Of a stretch of 21,573 nt of DNA, positions 1 through 7,271 are shown piece by piece (positions within the stretch are counted from its first letter, which is position 1; each line of letters begins with the position of its first letter). Under the pieces are notes generated by a model. That model had not been told where the DNA came from and did not search any database. It worked only from the letters and a program-made list of their open reading frames with translations. The stretch covers positions 1-21,573 of the forward strand of contig CAYWTB010000079.1 in NCBI GenBank assembly GCA_964461135.1, written 5' to 3'. The position numbers and the translations under genes are program-made. This DNA comes from RQOF01 sp964461135 (GTDB taxonomy: Bacteria; Calditrichota; Calditrichia; RBG-13-44-9).

Positions 1-26
1 GTCTTTATGATGAAACTTTTTATAAA

Positions 27-159
27 TGCTTAATTCACAAATAGGGGCTAACGCCTAAATATACCGGATTCTATAATCCCCGGTCTGAAGACCGGGGCCA
101 TTTAATTTCTAAAAATATAACAAGTTTGATACATTATATCCTATTTTGTGAATTAAGCA
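27..159. repeat. MITE/REP-like element with inverted ends and a central hairpin
   Basis: The ends are near-perfect inverted repeats: 27-45 (tgcttaattcacaaatagg) matches the reverse complement of 140-159 except for one extra A. Inside is a perfect 8-bp stem with a 4-base loop (CCCCGGTC at 78-85, TGAA, GACCGGGG at 90-97) and a smaller GGC-TAAC-GCC hairpin at 46-55. No ORF fits inside. Size (133 bp), terminal inverted repeats and internal GC-rich hairpins fit a non-autonomous mobile or REP-type intergenic element. The Y1 transposase at 7272-7736 belongs to the class known to mobilise hairpin elements, but a link between the two is inference. No second copy was noticed in the window. Confidence 0.6.
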
Positions 160-906
160 GGCTAAATCCGGCCACCTCTGTTCCACCCGTCAGATGAATT
201 TACCCCCTGTTTACCTGTGTTCATTTTAAAGTTTTATTATTAATGTGTACTCTTTCCCATACCGGAAAGGTCTTGCTCCTGGCTGGCTTCCAAGGGTTTG
301 GATCAGGGTAAAGTATGACATCAGAGTCCATCTTCACCATTCCGATTTTTACAGCCAATCTTGCTTTGAGAGGATGAAATCAACAGATTGGTTTTTATCA
401 GATATTGATGAAATATTACCCTTTATTATTTCTGTTTTGTGGGCCAAGGATATAATCATTAATAAGAAAAATCTTGATCCTTTTCCCGGAAAAAGTAAAG
501 CCTGAGGTCACTTTTCCTTTATGAAATTATGAATGGTTTTTTAATACCTCTAAAAAATTTTCCTGTTACCTTTTAACAGTCTCCGTCCCGACAGGGTCTT
601 CAGCCAGGTTTGTATCCACCCCGCAGACAAAACGCAACAGCAACGTCCGCCGGACCCGTTTAATCAAATTAAGACCTTCGTTAATATGATAAAATCATGG
701 CGTTATAAAAAGTAAAAATTAAAAAAATTGCGAATGTTTTAAAGGCTAACAGGTTCCGGAATAACTATAAGTATCCGTAATTTTTCAGATAATCAGATAA
801 TCTCTACTGAGGAAGGAAATTTTTATGATAAATTGGGCACACTGTGTGGGACACGATTCCGGCAGGCGCTATGCCCGATAAATGCAATTCGGGTAAATCA
901 GTCATA
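160..906. other. Gene-poor region, no convincing gene
   Basis: About 750 bp without a supported gene. A GTG-started frame at 245-505 (86 codons) has no ribosome-binding site and no recognisable motif, so it is not called. A perfect stem-loop, CTGTTA-CCTTT-TAACAG, lies at 563-579. At 825-881 an AGGAAGGA-like site precedes ATG with good spacing, but only 18 codons follow; this may be a relic of a lost gene start. Confidence 0.5.
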
Positions 907-1086
907 CTAATTTACGCTCATTTCACGGAGCTTTTCAAGATTATGCAGGGCGTCCATTAATTCCGCATCAATCAATTTCAATAACCGCTGTTTTTCTATG
1001 TGCTTCTCGTTTTCTTTGGCTTCTTCAATGGATTCCAGTATTTGTTTCAAATCTTTAAGCAATTGTCCGATTTCGGGGCGATTCAT
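907..1086 (-). CDS. Small charged coiled-coil protein, 59 aa
   Basis: A 59-codon frame from ATG at 1086 to TAG at 907. The protein starts MNRPEIGQLLKDLKQIL and is almost wholly predicted helix. It is rich in Glu, Lys and Leu with heptad-like Leu/Ile spacing (around residues 9-20 and 33-55), so a short coiled coil or helical hairpin is likely. There is no signal peptide or membrane segment, so it should be cytoplasmic. A purine-rich site (AAAGAGAG) lies about 8 bases before the ATG. It stands alone between gene-poor DNA and the terminator of the SGNH hydrolase gene. I do not recognise a family. The open frame, charged composition and ribosome-binding site support a real gene; function is unknown. 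Confidence 0.6.
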   Translation of the reverse strand: MNRPEIGQLLKDLKQILESIEEAKENEKHIEKQRLLKLIDAELMDALHNLEKLREMSVN

Positions 1087-1225
1087 GAAATTCTACTCTC
1101 TTTAATTATGATTTTTTTATTTGCCAGCGATTTATAAATAAGATAATCAATTTAAATTCAAAAAACAAAATTGCACTATAATGAACTAGCATCTTTCCGT
1201 TTTACAGAATCATACTTTCATCCAT

Positions 1226-1263
1226 AAAAAAATCCCGGCCGGTTTCCGCCTGCCAGGATTTTT
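1226..1263 (-). terminator. Rho-independent terminator after the SGNH hydrolase gene
   Basis: A hairpin with arms AAAAATCC..GGC..GG and CC..GCC..GGATTTTT, two internal mismatches and a loop of about 6 bases. A-rich DNA at 1226-1232 gives a U-run on the minus strand, and T-rich DNA on the other side may make it work both ways. It lies about 20 bp past the stop codon of the hydrolase. Confidence 0.75.
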
Positions 1264-1282
1264 CATCCTATTCCAGGAGAAT

Positions 1283-2740
1283 TTACTTTTTAACAAAAAA
1301 AGCTTTAGCCTGCCTGGCGGCCTGCGGGGATATTTGCCTGGTAAACATGCCTGAATATTGACCTTTATACTGAGCGGCATCGATTAAGGCAAGACTGACC
1401 TGCGGCAATTGATTCAAGATTTTGATAAATTCATTGGCAATCAGAGCATAACCACCATTATTGGGATGTATTCCATCCAGACTGAATGCGGTGTTTACCG
1501 GGTCAAAAAATACAAACTGTCCTGAAAAACCATCGATCCCGGTGGTATTTAGTTTATTGAGCAAAGCGTTCATGTCCACTATCCTGATTCCTTGAGACAG
1601 GGCAAAGTCACTAATCACCTGGTTATAACCGGCCACTGCGTCCTCAATAAAGGTTTTCTCTGCCTCGGTTAAGGTAAAGGAAGCGGGAATGGGCTGACCA
1701 CTGGCTTCCAGATTGGCATCGGACAATTGCTGCAGTATCCGATTTATGAAATCAGGCGGAACACCATAACCCGCCATGGTTGCCGAATCCGGTATTCCCA
1801 GTCCGGTTGTAAAATACTCGCTGACAAAGGGAAGTAATACATGGGAATCCCCGCTCAGGACTTCTTCTGACATCAGCGGTACATACAGGGTGTTTACAGT
1901 ATCAAACAGCACCGGGCTGAAGGCGGTATCGAACACAACCGGTACCGGCGTATTGATCTCCAGAGCAGGGATCGAGCGGTAAATGAGCTTATCCAGCAAA
2001 TTAACATAGGGGATATCCGAAACATTAGGTACATTAGCAGCAACCCGAACCACACTGCTATCCCTGATGCCGGCCAGCTCCTCCAGAATGGTTGAGTAGC
2101 GGGAACGGAAATCGGCCAGCGGTGTAACCTGCAAGGGATCACCACCATCCAGCGCTGCGCCCAGCACATCATTATTACCGGCCCATAGCAGGACAAGGGT
2201 GGGATTCAGCGATACCGCCTGCTGCAGGGCGGTGGTGTTCCCGAAATAAGGATTTCTCAGGACAGCATCATATAAACCCCCACCTACAGCGTTAAGAATG
2301 TCATAGAGATCTGCCCCCGGCATACCCAGGTTGTCATAGGATCTGGGAAGAGTAATATTTGTAAGCAGTGACGGGATTCCATCCACACCGCCGGGAACCG
2401 GGTCCCCCCGGACTATACGCCTATTGACGTATTTCAGGGGACCATAGGCAGCATTGGTAGTGGAATCGATCTCACCCACACCGGGTAAAGCGACAAGGGG
2501 CTGCTGGAAATCGGCAGCCTTTCCGGCCTGTTTGGCTATCAGATACGGATAACTGTGCAACTGGAAATCTTCCACTATGCCGCCTGATTGCACACCGGCA
2601 GTCAGACTGTTACCTACCGCCACCATTTTACTCAAGGCAGTGAGGTCACCGGAGTCCCCGGGTCCGGAAGGTCCTTCCGAAGAACAGGCCAGCATCACGA
2701 TTACTCCTGCCAGAAATCCCAATTTAATCAGTTTAACCAT
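1283..2740 (-). CDS. SGNH/GDSL-family hydrolase lipoprotein
   Basis: A predicted envelope-anchored esterase/lipase-like hydrolase of 485 aa. A signal sequence at residues 1-18 ends at VMLAC, so Cys19 is the likely lipidated residue. Block I is VAVGNSLTAG with nucleophile Ser45 (Asn replaces the Asp of GDSL). Block III is GNND at 188-191. Block V is DGIHP with Asp422 and His425. All expected SGNH catalytic positions are therefore present. The ATG at 2740 is preferred over the in-frame ATG at 2782 because GGGGAG lies about 7 bases before it and the signal peptide begins there. The substrate cannot be told from sequence. The gene is transcribed alone, with a terminator just downstream. Confidence 0.88.
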   Translation of the reverse strand: MVKLIKLGFLAGVIVMLACSSEGPSGPGDSGDLTALSKMVAVGNSLTAGVQSGGIVEDFQLHSYPYLIAKQAGKAADFQQPLVALPGVGEIDSTTNAAYGPLKYVNRRIVRGDPVPGGVDGIPSLLTNITLPRSYDNLGMPGADLYDILNAVGGGLYDAVLRNPYFGNTTALQQAVSLNPTLVLLWAGNNDVLGAALDGGDPLQVTPLADFRSRYSTILEELAGIRDSSVVRVAANVPNVSDIPYVNLLDKLIYRSIPALEINTPVPVVFDTAFSPVLFDTVNTLYVPLMSEEVLSGDSHVLLPFVSEYFTTGLGIPDSATMAGYGVPPDFINRILQQLSDANLEASGQPIPASFTLTEAEKTFIEDAVAGYNQVISDFALSQGIRIVDMNALLNKLNTTGIDGFSGQFVFFDPVNTAFSLDGIHPNNGGYALIANEFIKILNQLPQVSLALIDAAQYKGQYSGMFTRQISPQAARQAKAFFVKK

Positions 2741-3166
2741 ATGACACTCCCCTGTTATTTTATCCATTTCCCTGTTCACCATCTGAAAAAATCCTTATTG
2801 AGCAGAATTAGTGACGAAAATTAAAATCCTATAATATCTGTTGTACTTCGAAATTAGTAAATCAACACCGCGTTACAAAGAGGATGGGTGGTGCTTAGAC
2901 ATTCAAAAATGTGTAATCACATCGATCACATACCATCCATACTTACCGCTGAAATTCCGGTTGTCCGGTACAGCTTCATCACGTTCCATTTTATTACCAA
3001 TCAAATTAGCAGCCATTCCACCTGAAGTCAATCAGCCGGATAGTTGATGGCCTTTCCATTATTTGCCCCGGTTTATTAAACAGGTAATTTTGTTTAAACA
3101 GAGAGTGGAATGTTTAATCATGAATACCAGGGATAGCCGATCAATGGAGTTCCCGGATTGAATTCC
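2741..3166. other. Intergenic region between hydrolase and fadL genes
   Basis: This region must hold the promoter of the hydrolase gene, though no clear -35/-10 pair stands out. It contains a weak 37-codon minus-strand frame (2903-3016, listed separately) and a short dyad, TGTG-TAAT-CACA, near 2911-2922 whose spacing does not fit a CRP site. Confidence 0.4.
2903..3016 (-). CDS. Possible tiny protein or gene remnant, 37 aa
   Basis: From ATG at 3016 to TGA at 2903, the minus strand encodes 37 residues beginning MAANLIGNKMERDEAV and ending GWYVIDVITHF. The composition (charged middle, hydrophobic/aromatic end) looks protein-like rather than random. However, AGGTGG sits only about one base before the ATG, too close for an ideal ribosome-binding site, and an in-frame stop lies just upstream. 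It could be the end of a decayed gene. No family is recognised. Confidence 0.25.
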   Translation of the reverse strand: MAANLIGNKMERDEAVPDNRNFSGKYGWYVIDVITHF

Positions 3167-3206
3167 AAAAAAAATCCCGTCCGCCTTTAAGGTGAACGGG
3201 ATTTGT
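3167..3206 (-). terminator. Rho-independent terminator after fadL-like gene
   Basis: Arms AAATCCCGT (3172-3180) and ACGGGATTT (3196-3204) pair perfectly and the stem extends with partial pairing to a TTTAA loop. The A-run before it gives a U-run on the minus strand. It starts about 20 bp past the stop codon of the transporter gene. Confidence 0.8.
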
Positions 3207-3225
3207 TAACTTTTAAAAAACTGGA

Positions 3226-4485
3226 TCAGAATGCCAGGCCCAGGGTTAATCCGAATAGATTGGCAGTACTATTATAGGTGCCGGGGAATTCATTCGGCGG
3301 ATCGGTAACCGACCGTTCCTTGGCCTTGATATACTGATAGGCGGCATCCACCCGGACCTGCTCGCTGAACTGATATCCGATGCCTATGGAACCTTCCAGC
3401 CGGTCCGAATCGGGTAACAGCGGTTCAAGAGATTTGTCGGGTACTGGTGACATATCATATACAAAACCGGCGCGCAGGGCCAGTTTTTCCAGGGAATACT
3501 GGCCACCCAGGCGAATCAAATATGCATTTTTATAATCTTTTATCCCGGTGGAGCCGGTTTGCAGGGGTTCACCGGTCAGCGGGAAGTTGGGGCCATCCGG
3601 AAGATCCAGGACTAATTCTTTATAGGCATCCCAGAATACATATTCGAAATCCGCCTCAGCAATAAAATTTTCATTGAACTGGTATGCCAGTCCAACCCTC
3701 AGATCTGCAGGCATGGGAAGTTCGGTCTCTCCATCGCCACCCGGGAAAAAGGAAGTAAGCGCCTGCATATCGGTAAACATAGCATCACCCTTGAACTTGA
3801 GTTTGGTAAGGCTGCGGTAGGACGCACCGACAGAGAGCATTTCAGTCGCCTTGTATAATATACCGAGGTTGAAACTAACATTGGAACCGTCTCCTTTGAG
3901 AGATACCCAGCCATCGCTGGCGGCCGGAGTTGGGGGTGCAAGAGAAGAATAAGTGGGTACCCGCTGCTTGAGTGTCACGCTGCCGGTTACATAGCTCACC
4001 CCTACACCAGCTGAAAATTTATCGCTGAATTTATAGGCGATAGACGGATTAATATAATAGGCTGTGAGTTCCGTTTCAACGGCCAGATAACGGCCAACCC
4101 AGTCCGCCAGCCATTTTGTCCCCAGTCCGTAGGGAACAAAAAACCCAACACCAAAAGATAAATTATTTTCCATGCTGTAGGTTATATAGGCATGGGGTGG
4201 ATAAAATGTCTGGCTTTCCATGTCGGTTTTCACGGTGGAGGGAGTCGGTCCGGTGAAATCGGATTTGGGAGCGATAAGTGTGCCTCCCGCCATAATGTTC
4301 CAGCCCTTTAAATTCGTTAAACCGGCCGGATTAAAGTAAATAGCCGATGCATCTGCAGCCTGCGCCACAAAGGCACTCGCCATTCCCTGGGCTCGTGCGC
4401 CATGTTCTCCAATCTGGTATCCGGCAGATAATGCCACCGCAACGGACAGAAAAAGTACGAAAAGTGTTATAAACAGCTTACTCAT
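3226..4485 (-). CDS. OmpP1/FadL-family outer-membrane transporter
   Basis: A 419-residue outer-membrane beta-barrel of the FadL/OmpP1/TodX family, which moves long-chain fatty acids or other hydrophobic compounds across the outer membrane. The signal peptide covers about residues 1-20 (MSKLFITLFVLFLSVAVALS). The mature N-terminus has the family signature: YQIGEHGARAQGMASAF, then ADASAIYFNPAGL with the NPA box. Alternating amphipathic strands follow, and the chain ends in Phe as barrels often do. The start at 4485 is chosen because AGGAGG lies 7 bases upstream; the longer frame from 4515 lacks this. A good sigma70-type promoter (4547-4575) and a downstream terminator suggest a single-gene transcript, divergent from the multiheme cytochrome. 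The exact substrate is unknown. Confidence 0.93.
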   Translation of the reverse strand: MSKLFITLFVLFLSVAVALSAGYQIGEHGARAQGMASAFVAQAADASAIYFNPAGLTNLKGWNIMAGGTLIAPKSDFTGPTPSTVKTDMESQTFYPPHAYITYSMENNLSFGVGFFVPYGLGTKWLADWVGRYLAVETELTAYYINPSIAYKFSDKFSAGVGVSYVTGSVTLKQRVPTYSSLAPPTPAASDGWVSLKGDGSNVSFNLGILYKATEMLSVGASYRSLTKLKFKGDAMFTDMQALTSFFPGGDGETELPMPADLRVGLAYQFNENFIAEADFEYVFWDAYKELVLDLPDGPNFPLTGEPLQTGSTGIKDYKNAYLIRLGGQYSLEKLALRAGFVYDMSPVPDKSLEPLLPDSDRLEGSIGIGYQFSEQVRVDAAYQYIKAKERSVTDPPNEFPGTYNSTANLFGLTLGLAF

Positions 4486-4546
4486 AATGCCTCCTGATTT
4501 AATGTCCTTATACATGAATTAGCTTACTAAAGTGAAAGTTCTGCTG

Positions 4547-4575
4547 AGTATAAAAAAAAAGAATGAAAAAATCAA
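4547..4575 (-). promoter_or_regulatory. Promoter for the FadL-like gene
   Basis: On the minus strand, TTGATT (4575-4570) and TATACT (4552-4547) are separated by 17 bases, a good sigma70-type pair about 60 bp before the start codon. The A-rich spacer (T-rich on the minus strand) is notable. Confidence 0.55.
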
Positions 4576-4622
4576 GACAAAAAAACGGACAGGCATATTA
4601 GATGCATTTCAACGATTGAAAC

Positions 4623-4651
4623 TTGCACTTTAATTATCGAAAGATTAAATT
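4623..4651 (+). promoter_or_regulatory. Promoter for the multiheme cytochrome gene
   Basis: TTGCAC (4623-4628) and TAAATT (4646-4651) with a 17-base spacer, ending 26 bp before the ATG. It lies back to back with the fadL promoter, about 50 bp away, so one regulator could affect both. Confidence 0.45.
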
Positions 4652-4677
4652 TTGCTTACACAGAGGAGGACCCTGCC

Positions 4678-5775
4678 ATGATCATTAAAATTCTTAGCAT
4701 TTTCCTGATTATCTGCATTCCCATGCTGGCCCAGGAGAACTTCAAGCCGGCCGGTGATTGCGAGAAGTGCCACAAGGAGGTTTATCAGCAATGGAAGACA
4801 TCCATGCATGCTCTATCCACTGTTCAGGAGGATCCCATCTTCCGGGGCATGTATAACCTGGCGGTTGAGGAGACAGGGAGCAAATTGAATGATAAGTGTA
4901 TGATCTGTCATTCTCCCATGTCTGTAGTATTTGGCGATACTGATATGCAGCATGCTTATAACCGCGAGGGCGTGACCTGCCAGTTTTGCCATGGTGTGCG
5001 GGAGATCAAGAATTACCAGTCTGCCCGCGATTTTACCATAGACCTGAAGAAAGTATACAGTCCGGAAGAACCGGGCCGCAAGGCACCACATGCCGTGGAG
5101 GTGCGTGATTTTTTCCGGAAAAGTGATTTCTGCCTGCCCTGTCACGCAGTAATGAAAAATCCAAAAGACCTGGATGTCTGTTCCACCGGCAGTGAATGGC
5201 AGGCTTATTACGAGAAGCATCAGAAAACCTGCCAGGACTGCCATATGCCAAAAATCGACGGTATTTCTTCCCATGGCTTTCCAGGTACCCAGCAAGGAGA
5301 AATTCTGAACAATGCAGTGGAGATGAAACTGGATTATGACACCGATACCAGGGAACTGCGGGTCACATTAAACAATACCGGTGCGGGACATGCCATTCCC
5401 ACCGGTACCCCACTTCGCATGGTTTTTCTTAAAGTAGCTGCCTATGACAGTGCCGGTAAACTCCTCTGGCAAAACTGGAAAGACAATCCGGTAAAGGAAG
5501 ATAAGAGCGGGTTGTTTATGAGGATTCTGGGAGATTCCGCGGGTAACGGACCGGTTCCCCCCTGGCGCGCCACCCAAACCCTCTATGACCGTCGTCTGAT
5601 GCCTGATGAACCGGTAAGTGTCAGGTATACACTGGATTCTAACAAAATTTATGATATTGAAGCCAAACTGCTGTATCGTTTTGCTCCTCAACCTGTTCTA
5701 AAGCAGCTCGGCATTACCAGTCCCCGCTACACCCAACCGCGTCTCATTGTACAGCAGGGGATGAAAGTGCTGTAA
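4678..5775 (+). CDS. Periplasmic pentaheme cytochrome c, cytochrome c554-like
   Basis: A 365-residue exported electron carrier or redox enzyme. A signal peptide covers about residues 1-18 (ends PMLAQ). Five CXXCH heme sites follow at 28-32, 74-78, 101-105, 152-156 and 185-189. Other His residues (for example 44, 92, 138 and 181) could be distal ligands. The N-terminal half resembles the cytochrome c554/multiheme family. From about residue 205 there is a heme-free beta-rich domain (LRVTLNNTGAGHAIPTGTPL) of the type often fused to such cytochromes. GAGGAGG precedes the ATG at good spacing. It is a single gene, divergent from fadL. The electron partner is not encoded here, so respiration, detoxification or extracellular electron transfer all remain possible. 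Confidence 0.9.
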   Translation: MIIKILSIFLIICIPMLAQENFKPAGDCEKCHKEVYQQWKTSMHALSTVQEDPIFRGMYNLAVEETGSKLNDKCMICHSPMSVVFGDTDMQHAYNREGVTCQFCHGVREIKNYQSARDFTIDLKKVYSPEEPGRKAPHAVEVRDFFRKSDFCLPCHAVMKNPKDLDVCSTGSEWQAYYEKHQKTCQDCHMPKIDGISSHGFPGTQQGEILNNAVEMKLDYDTDTRELRVTLNNTGAGHAIPTGTPLRMVFLKVAAYDSAGKLLWQNWKDNPVKEDKSGLFMRILGDSAGNGPVPPWRATQTLYDRRLMPDEPVSVRYTLDSNKIYDIEAKLLYRFAPQPVLKQLGITSPRYTQPRLIVQQGMKVL

Positions 5776-5778
5776 AAA

Positions 5779-5885
5779 GACCGGTTAGCTGAGCATGTCT
5801 CACAATGTATTCACGACGTCGGGTGACAAACTTTCCGGAATGCCCATTCCTGGTAATATCAGGGAAGGCTGCTCAACTGCCGGTC
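5779..5885. repeat. Short element with 16-17 bp inverted ends
   Basis: gaccggttagctgagca (5779-5795) and tgctcaactgccggtc (5870-5885) are inverted copies differing by one substitution and a small AA/G change, enclosing about 75 bp. It begins 4 bp after the cytochrome stop codon. It could be a small MITE-like insertion or a large mRNA 3'-end stem. The ends differ from those of the 27-159 element. Confidence 0.4.
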
Positions 5886-6222
5886 CGTTCCGCCATTCTG
5901 GCAGTGCCCTTCAGAGGGGGAATTCAGTGATGGGCATACAAATCATTTCATGAAAAGGAGAAGTCGGGGTTAATAAAAGAATTATTGAGGATACAATTAA
6001 AGAGAGAGAAATATGAAATGATATTCTTTCTATTAAGTGTTCAACACGATAGAATCCCGATTTGTAAACTGTTATGGGAAGTTTACCCCTGGAAAAAAAT
6101 TATTTTAAATGAGGGATAAGAGTCATGGGACTGCATTTTAATCAGAATGCATGAATTTCTGGAAAAATGCGAAGAATAACTTTAATTTTTTCGGAAAGGC
6201 GAGACAACAATTATTTACCGTT

Positions 6223-6237
6223 GGGCACGATTTTTGA
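6223..6237 (+). promoter_or_regulatory. Sigma54-like promoter motif (imperfect)
   Basis: GGCACG at 6224-6229 followed by ATTT and TTGA matches the -24 half of the sigma54 consensus (TGGCACG-N4-TTGC) and its GG-N10-GC spacing, except that the -12 GC is GA here. It lies about 35 bp before the lipoprotein start. No enhancer-binding protein is encoded in the window. Confidence 0.2.
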
Positions 6238-6270
6238 TACTAAATATATGTTATCTTATGGAGGTGTGTA

Positions 6271-6786
6271 ATGAAAAGCGCACATGTATGTTTCGCCGGT
6301 CTTATTTTTATTTTAAGTCTTATGGCATGTCTGACCTGCAGTGACGTCGGGAAAAAAATACCGGAGGGTACCATAACACTCCGGATTACCGGACTTTCCG
6401 GAGCACTTGACCAACAGAAATTTGAGGATATTCGCTCTCGGATAATAATTTCGCTTATAAATAAGTCCGATTATTCCATTTCTAAAGAATAGCCTTTGCC
6501 CGGTCCCTGCTGGAAGTGGCCTCCGGATACCTGCGATATCGTATTTGAGAATGTCCTGCCAGGCGACTATATTGCGGGATTGCAGTTATCACAGGCTCCT
6601 CTCACCGAACCACTCACCGAAAAAACTCGCAGCGAACTACTGAGTTATTTTTTCAGAACTCCCGATTCCATCAGCGATATTAAAAACAGGAGTATGGCAG
6701 CCATACTGGACCTTAAAATTGTCGACACCAAAGTTGTTAATATTATGAGAACCTTTACGGTACCCGGGGATGCATTTGCACAATAA
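6271..6786 (+). pseudogene. Lipoprotein gene interrupted by an in-frame TAG
   Basis: The first part (6271-6492) encodes 73 residues with a lipoprotein signal (LSLMAC, Cys20) and a beta-rich start (GTITLRITGLSG). A GGAGG site lies 8 bases before the ATG. TAG at 6490-6492 stops it, but the same frame continues open for 98 codons to TAA at 6784-6786. That stretch contains CDIVFENVLPGDYIAGLQL, typical of beta-sandwich domains in exported proteins. Joined, it would be one lipoprotein of about 171 aa. The simplest reading is a nonsense mutation, probably recent because the downstream frame is clean. Read-through is possible but unsupported; another gene here (907-1086) appears to use TAG as a normal stop. 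No known family is recognised. Confidence 0.65.
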
Positions 6787-6872
6787 AATTCTGCTGATTG
6801 AAATAAGCAGATAAATTGGCTTCCAGAACCGGAATTCCCTGCCCGGCCGGTGTTTTATTAAAATAAAGTTAA

Positions 6873-7120
6873 TTGACTGAAGGGAGCAATTATTCAATAA
6901 AAACACCCTTATCAGGTCAGGTTTACGAATCCATTCTGCAGCTGGCTCATATTCTGGGGCAGCACAATGACTTCCAGGAAGTGTTGCGTCTGGTTTCCCA
7001 CAAAACAGAACAACTACTGCAGGCGAGAGCGTTCTGATCATGATGGTGATTCCACAAACGCATGAAACCATCAAAACCATGTTCACCGAGGTCCGCGGGA
7101 AGGCATGGGATAATAGTTAA
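6873..7120 (+). pseudogene. Remnant of a GAF-type sensory domain, frameshifted
   Basis: Two frames together look like the start of a GAF domain. 6873-7037 gives ESILQLAHILGQHNDFQEVL and then a segment rich in Leu and Glu ending LLQARAF-stop. The next frame, open across 7031-7120, continues VLIMMVIPQTHETIKTMF. Both match the usual GAF pattern (an LxxLAxxL...DFxEVLxxV helix, then a VxIMxxxPxTxE strand and turn). A shift near 7026-7034 separates them. Only about 80 residues remain; the rest of the domain and any output module are gone. The only candidate start is a TTG without a clear ribosome-binding site. It is best read as a fragment of a lost signalling gene, cut off near the transposase. 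The call rests on pattern recognition alone. Confidence 0.5.
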
Positions 7121-7183
7121 ACGCATTAATCCCTATCAATCCTTGGATATTTCCAAATAATGATTTTTTATGCAAGAAAAGTA

Positions 7184-7211
7184 TTGATCTTTTGTTGAAA
7201 ATGTGTATATT
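7184..7211 (+). promoter_or_regulatory. Possible promoter for the transposase gene
   Basis: TTGATC (7184-7189) and TATATT (7206-7211) are separated by 16 bases, directly before the 7212-7228 hairpin and about 60 bp before the ATG. Confidence 0.4.
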
Positions 7212-7228
7212 TAGATCAGAGTGATCTA
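7212..7228. repeat. Perfect hairpin before the Y1 transposase gene
   Basis: TAGATCA-GAG-TGATCTA is a perfect 7-bp stem with a 3-base loop, centred about 50 bp before the transposase ATG and starting at the -10 box of the putative promoter. It could be the left-end recognition hairpin of an IS200-like element, an operator, or a 5' leader structure that limits transposase expression. Confidence 0.5.
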
Positions 7229-7271
7229 CGCAGTTGGAGTTGGAGATTTCTAAAAAAAGAGGGAGGATTCG

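Larger units (their letters stand above)
5776..6270. other. Intergenic region rich in inverted repeats
   Basis: No gene is supported in these 495 bp. Several inverted repeats are visible: 5779-5795 with 5870-5885; atgcccat (5840-5847) with atgggcat near 5930; atcatttcat (5942-5951) with atgaaatgat (6013-6022); and a perfect 7-bp stem GTAAACT/AGTTTAC at 6064-6086. Together they suggest remains of mobile elements or structured transcripts. No typical T-tailed terminator for the cytochrome gene was found. Confidence 0.5.

Noticed and set aside
245..505. 86-codon plus-strand frame
   Set aside because: Starts at GTG with no ribosome-binding site; composition is unremarkable and no motif is recognised.
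825..881. 18-codon frame after a good AGGAAGGA site
   Set aside because: Too short to support as a gene; may be a relic of a lost gene start.
2911..2932. CRP-like site suggested by TGTG/CACA half-sites
   Set aside because: Spacing between half-sites is 4 or 11 bases, not the 6 of a CRP site, so no link to the cyclase can be claimed.
4813..5295. 160-codon minus-strand frame
   Set aside because: Antisense to the pentaheme cytochrome, whose CXXCH sites and signal peptide prove the other strand.
6490..6492. TAG read as pyrrolysine or other recoded amino acid
   Set aside because: No recoding signals or tRNA seen, the context is not a known recoded family, and the 907-1086 gene appears to use TAG as a normal stop.
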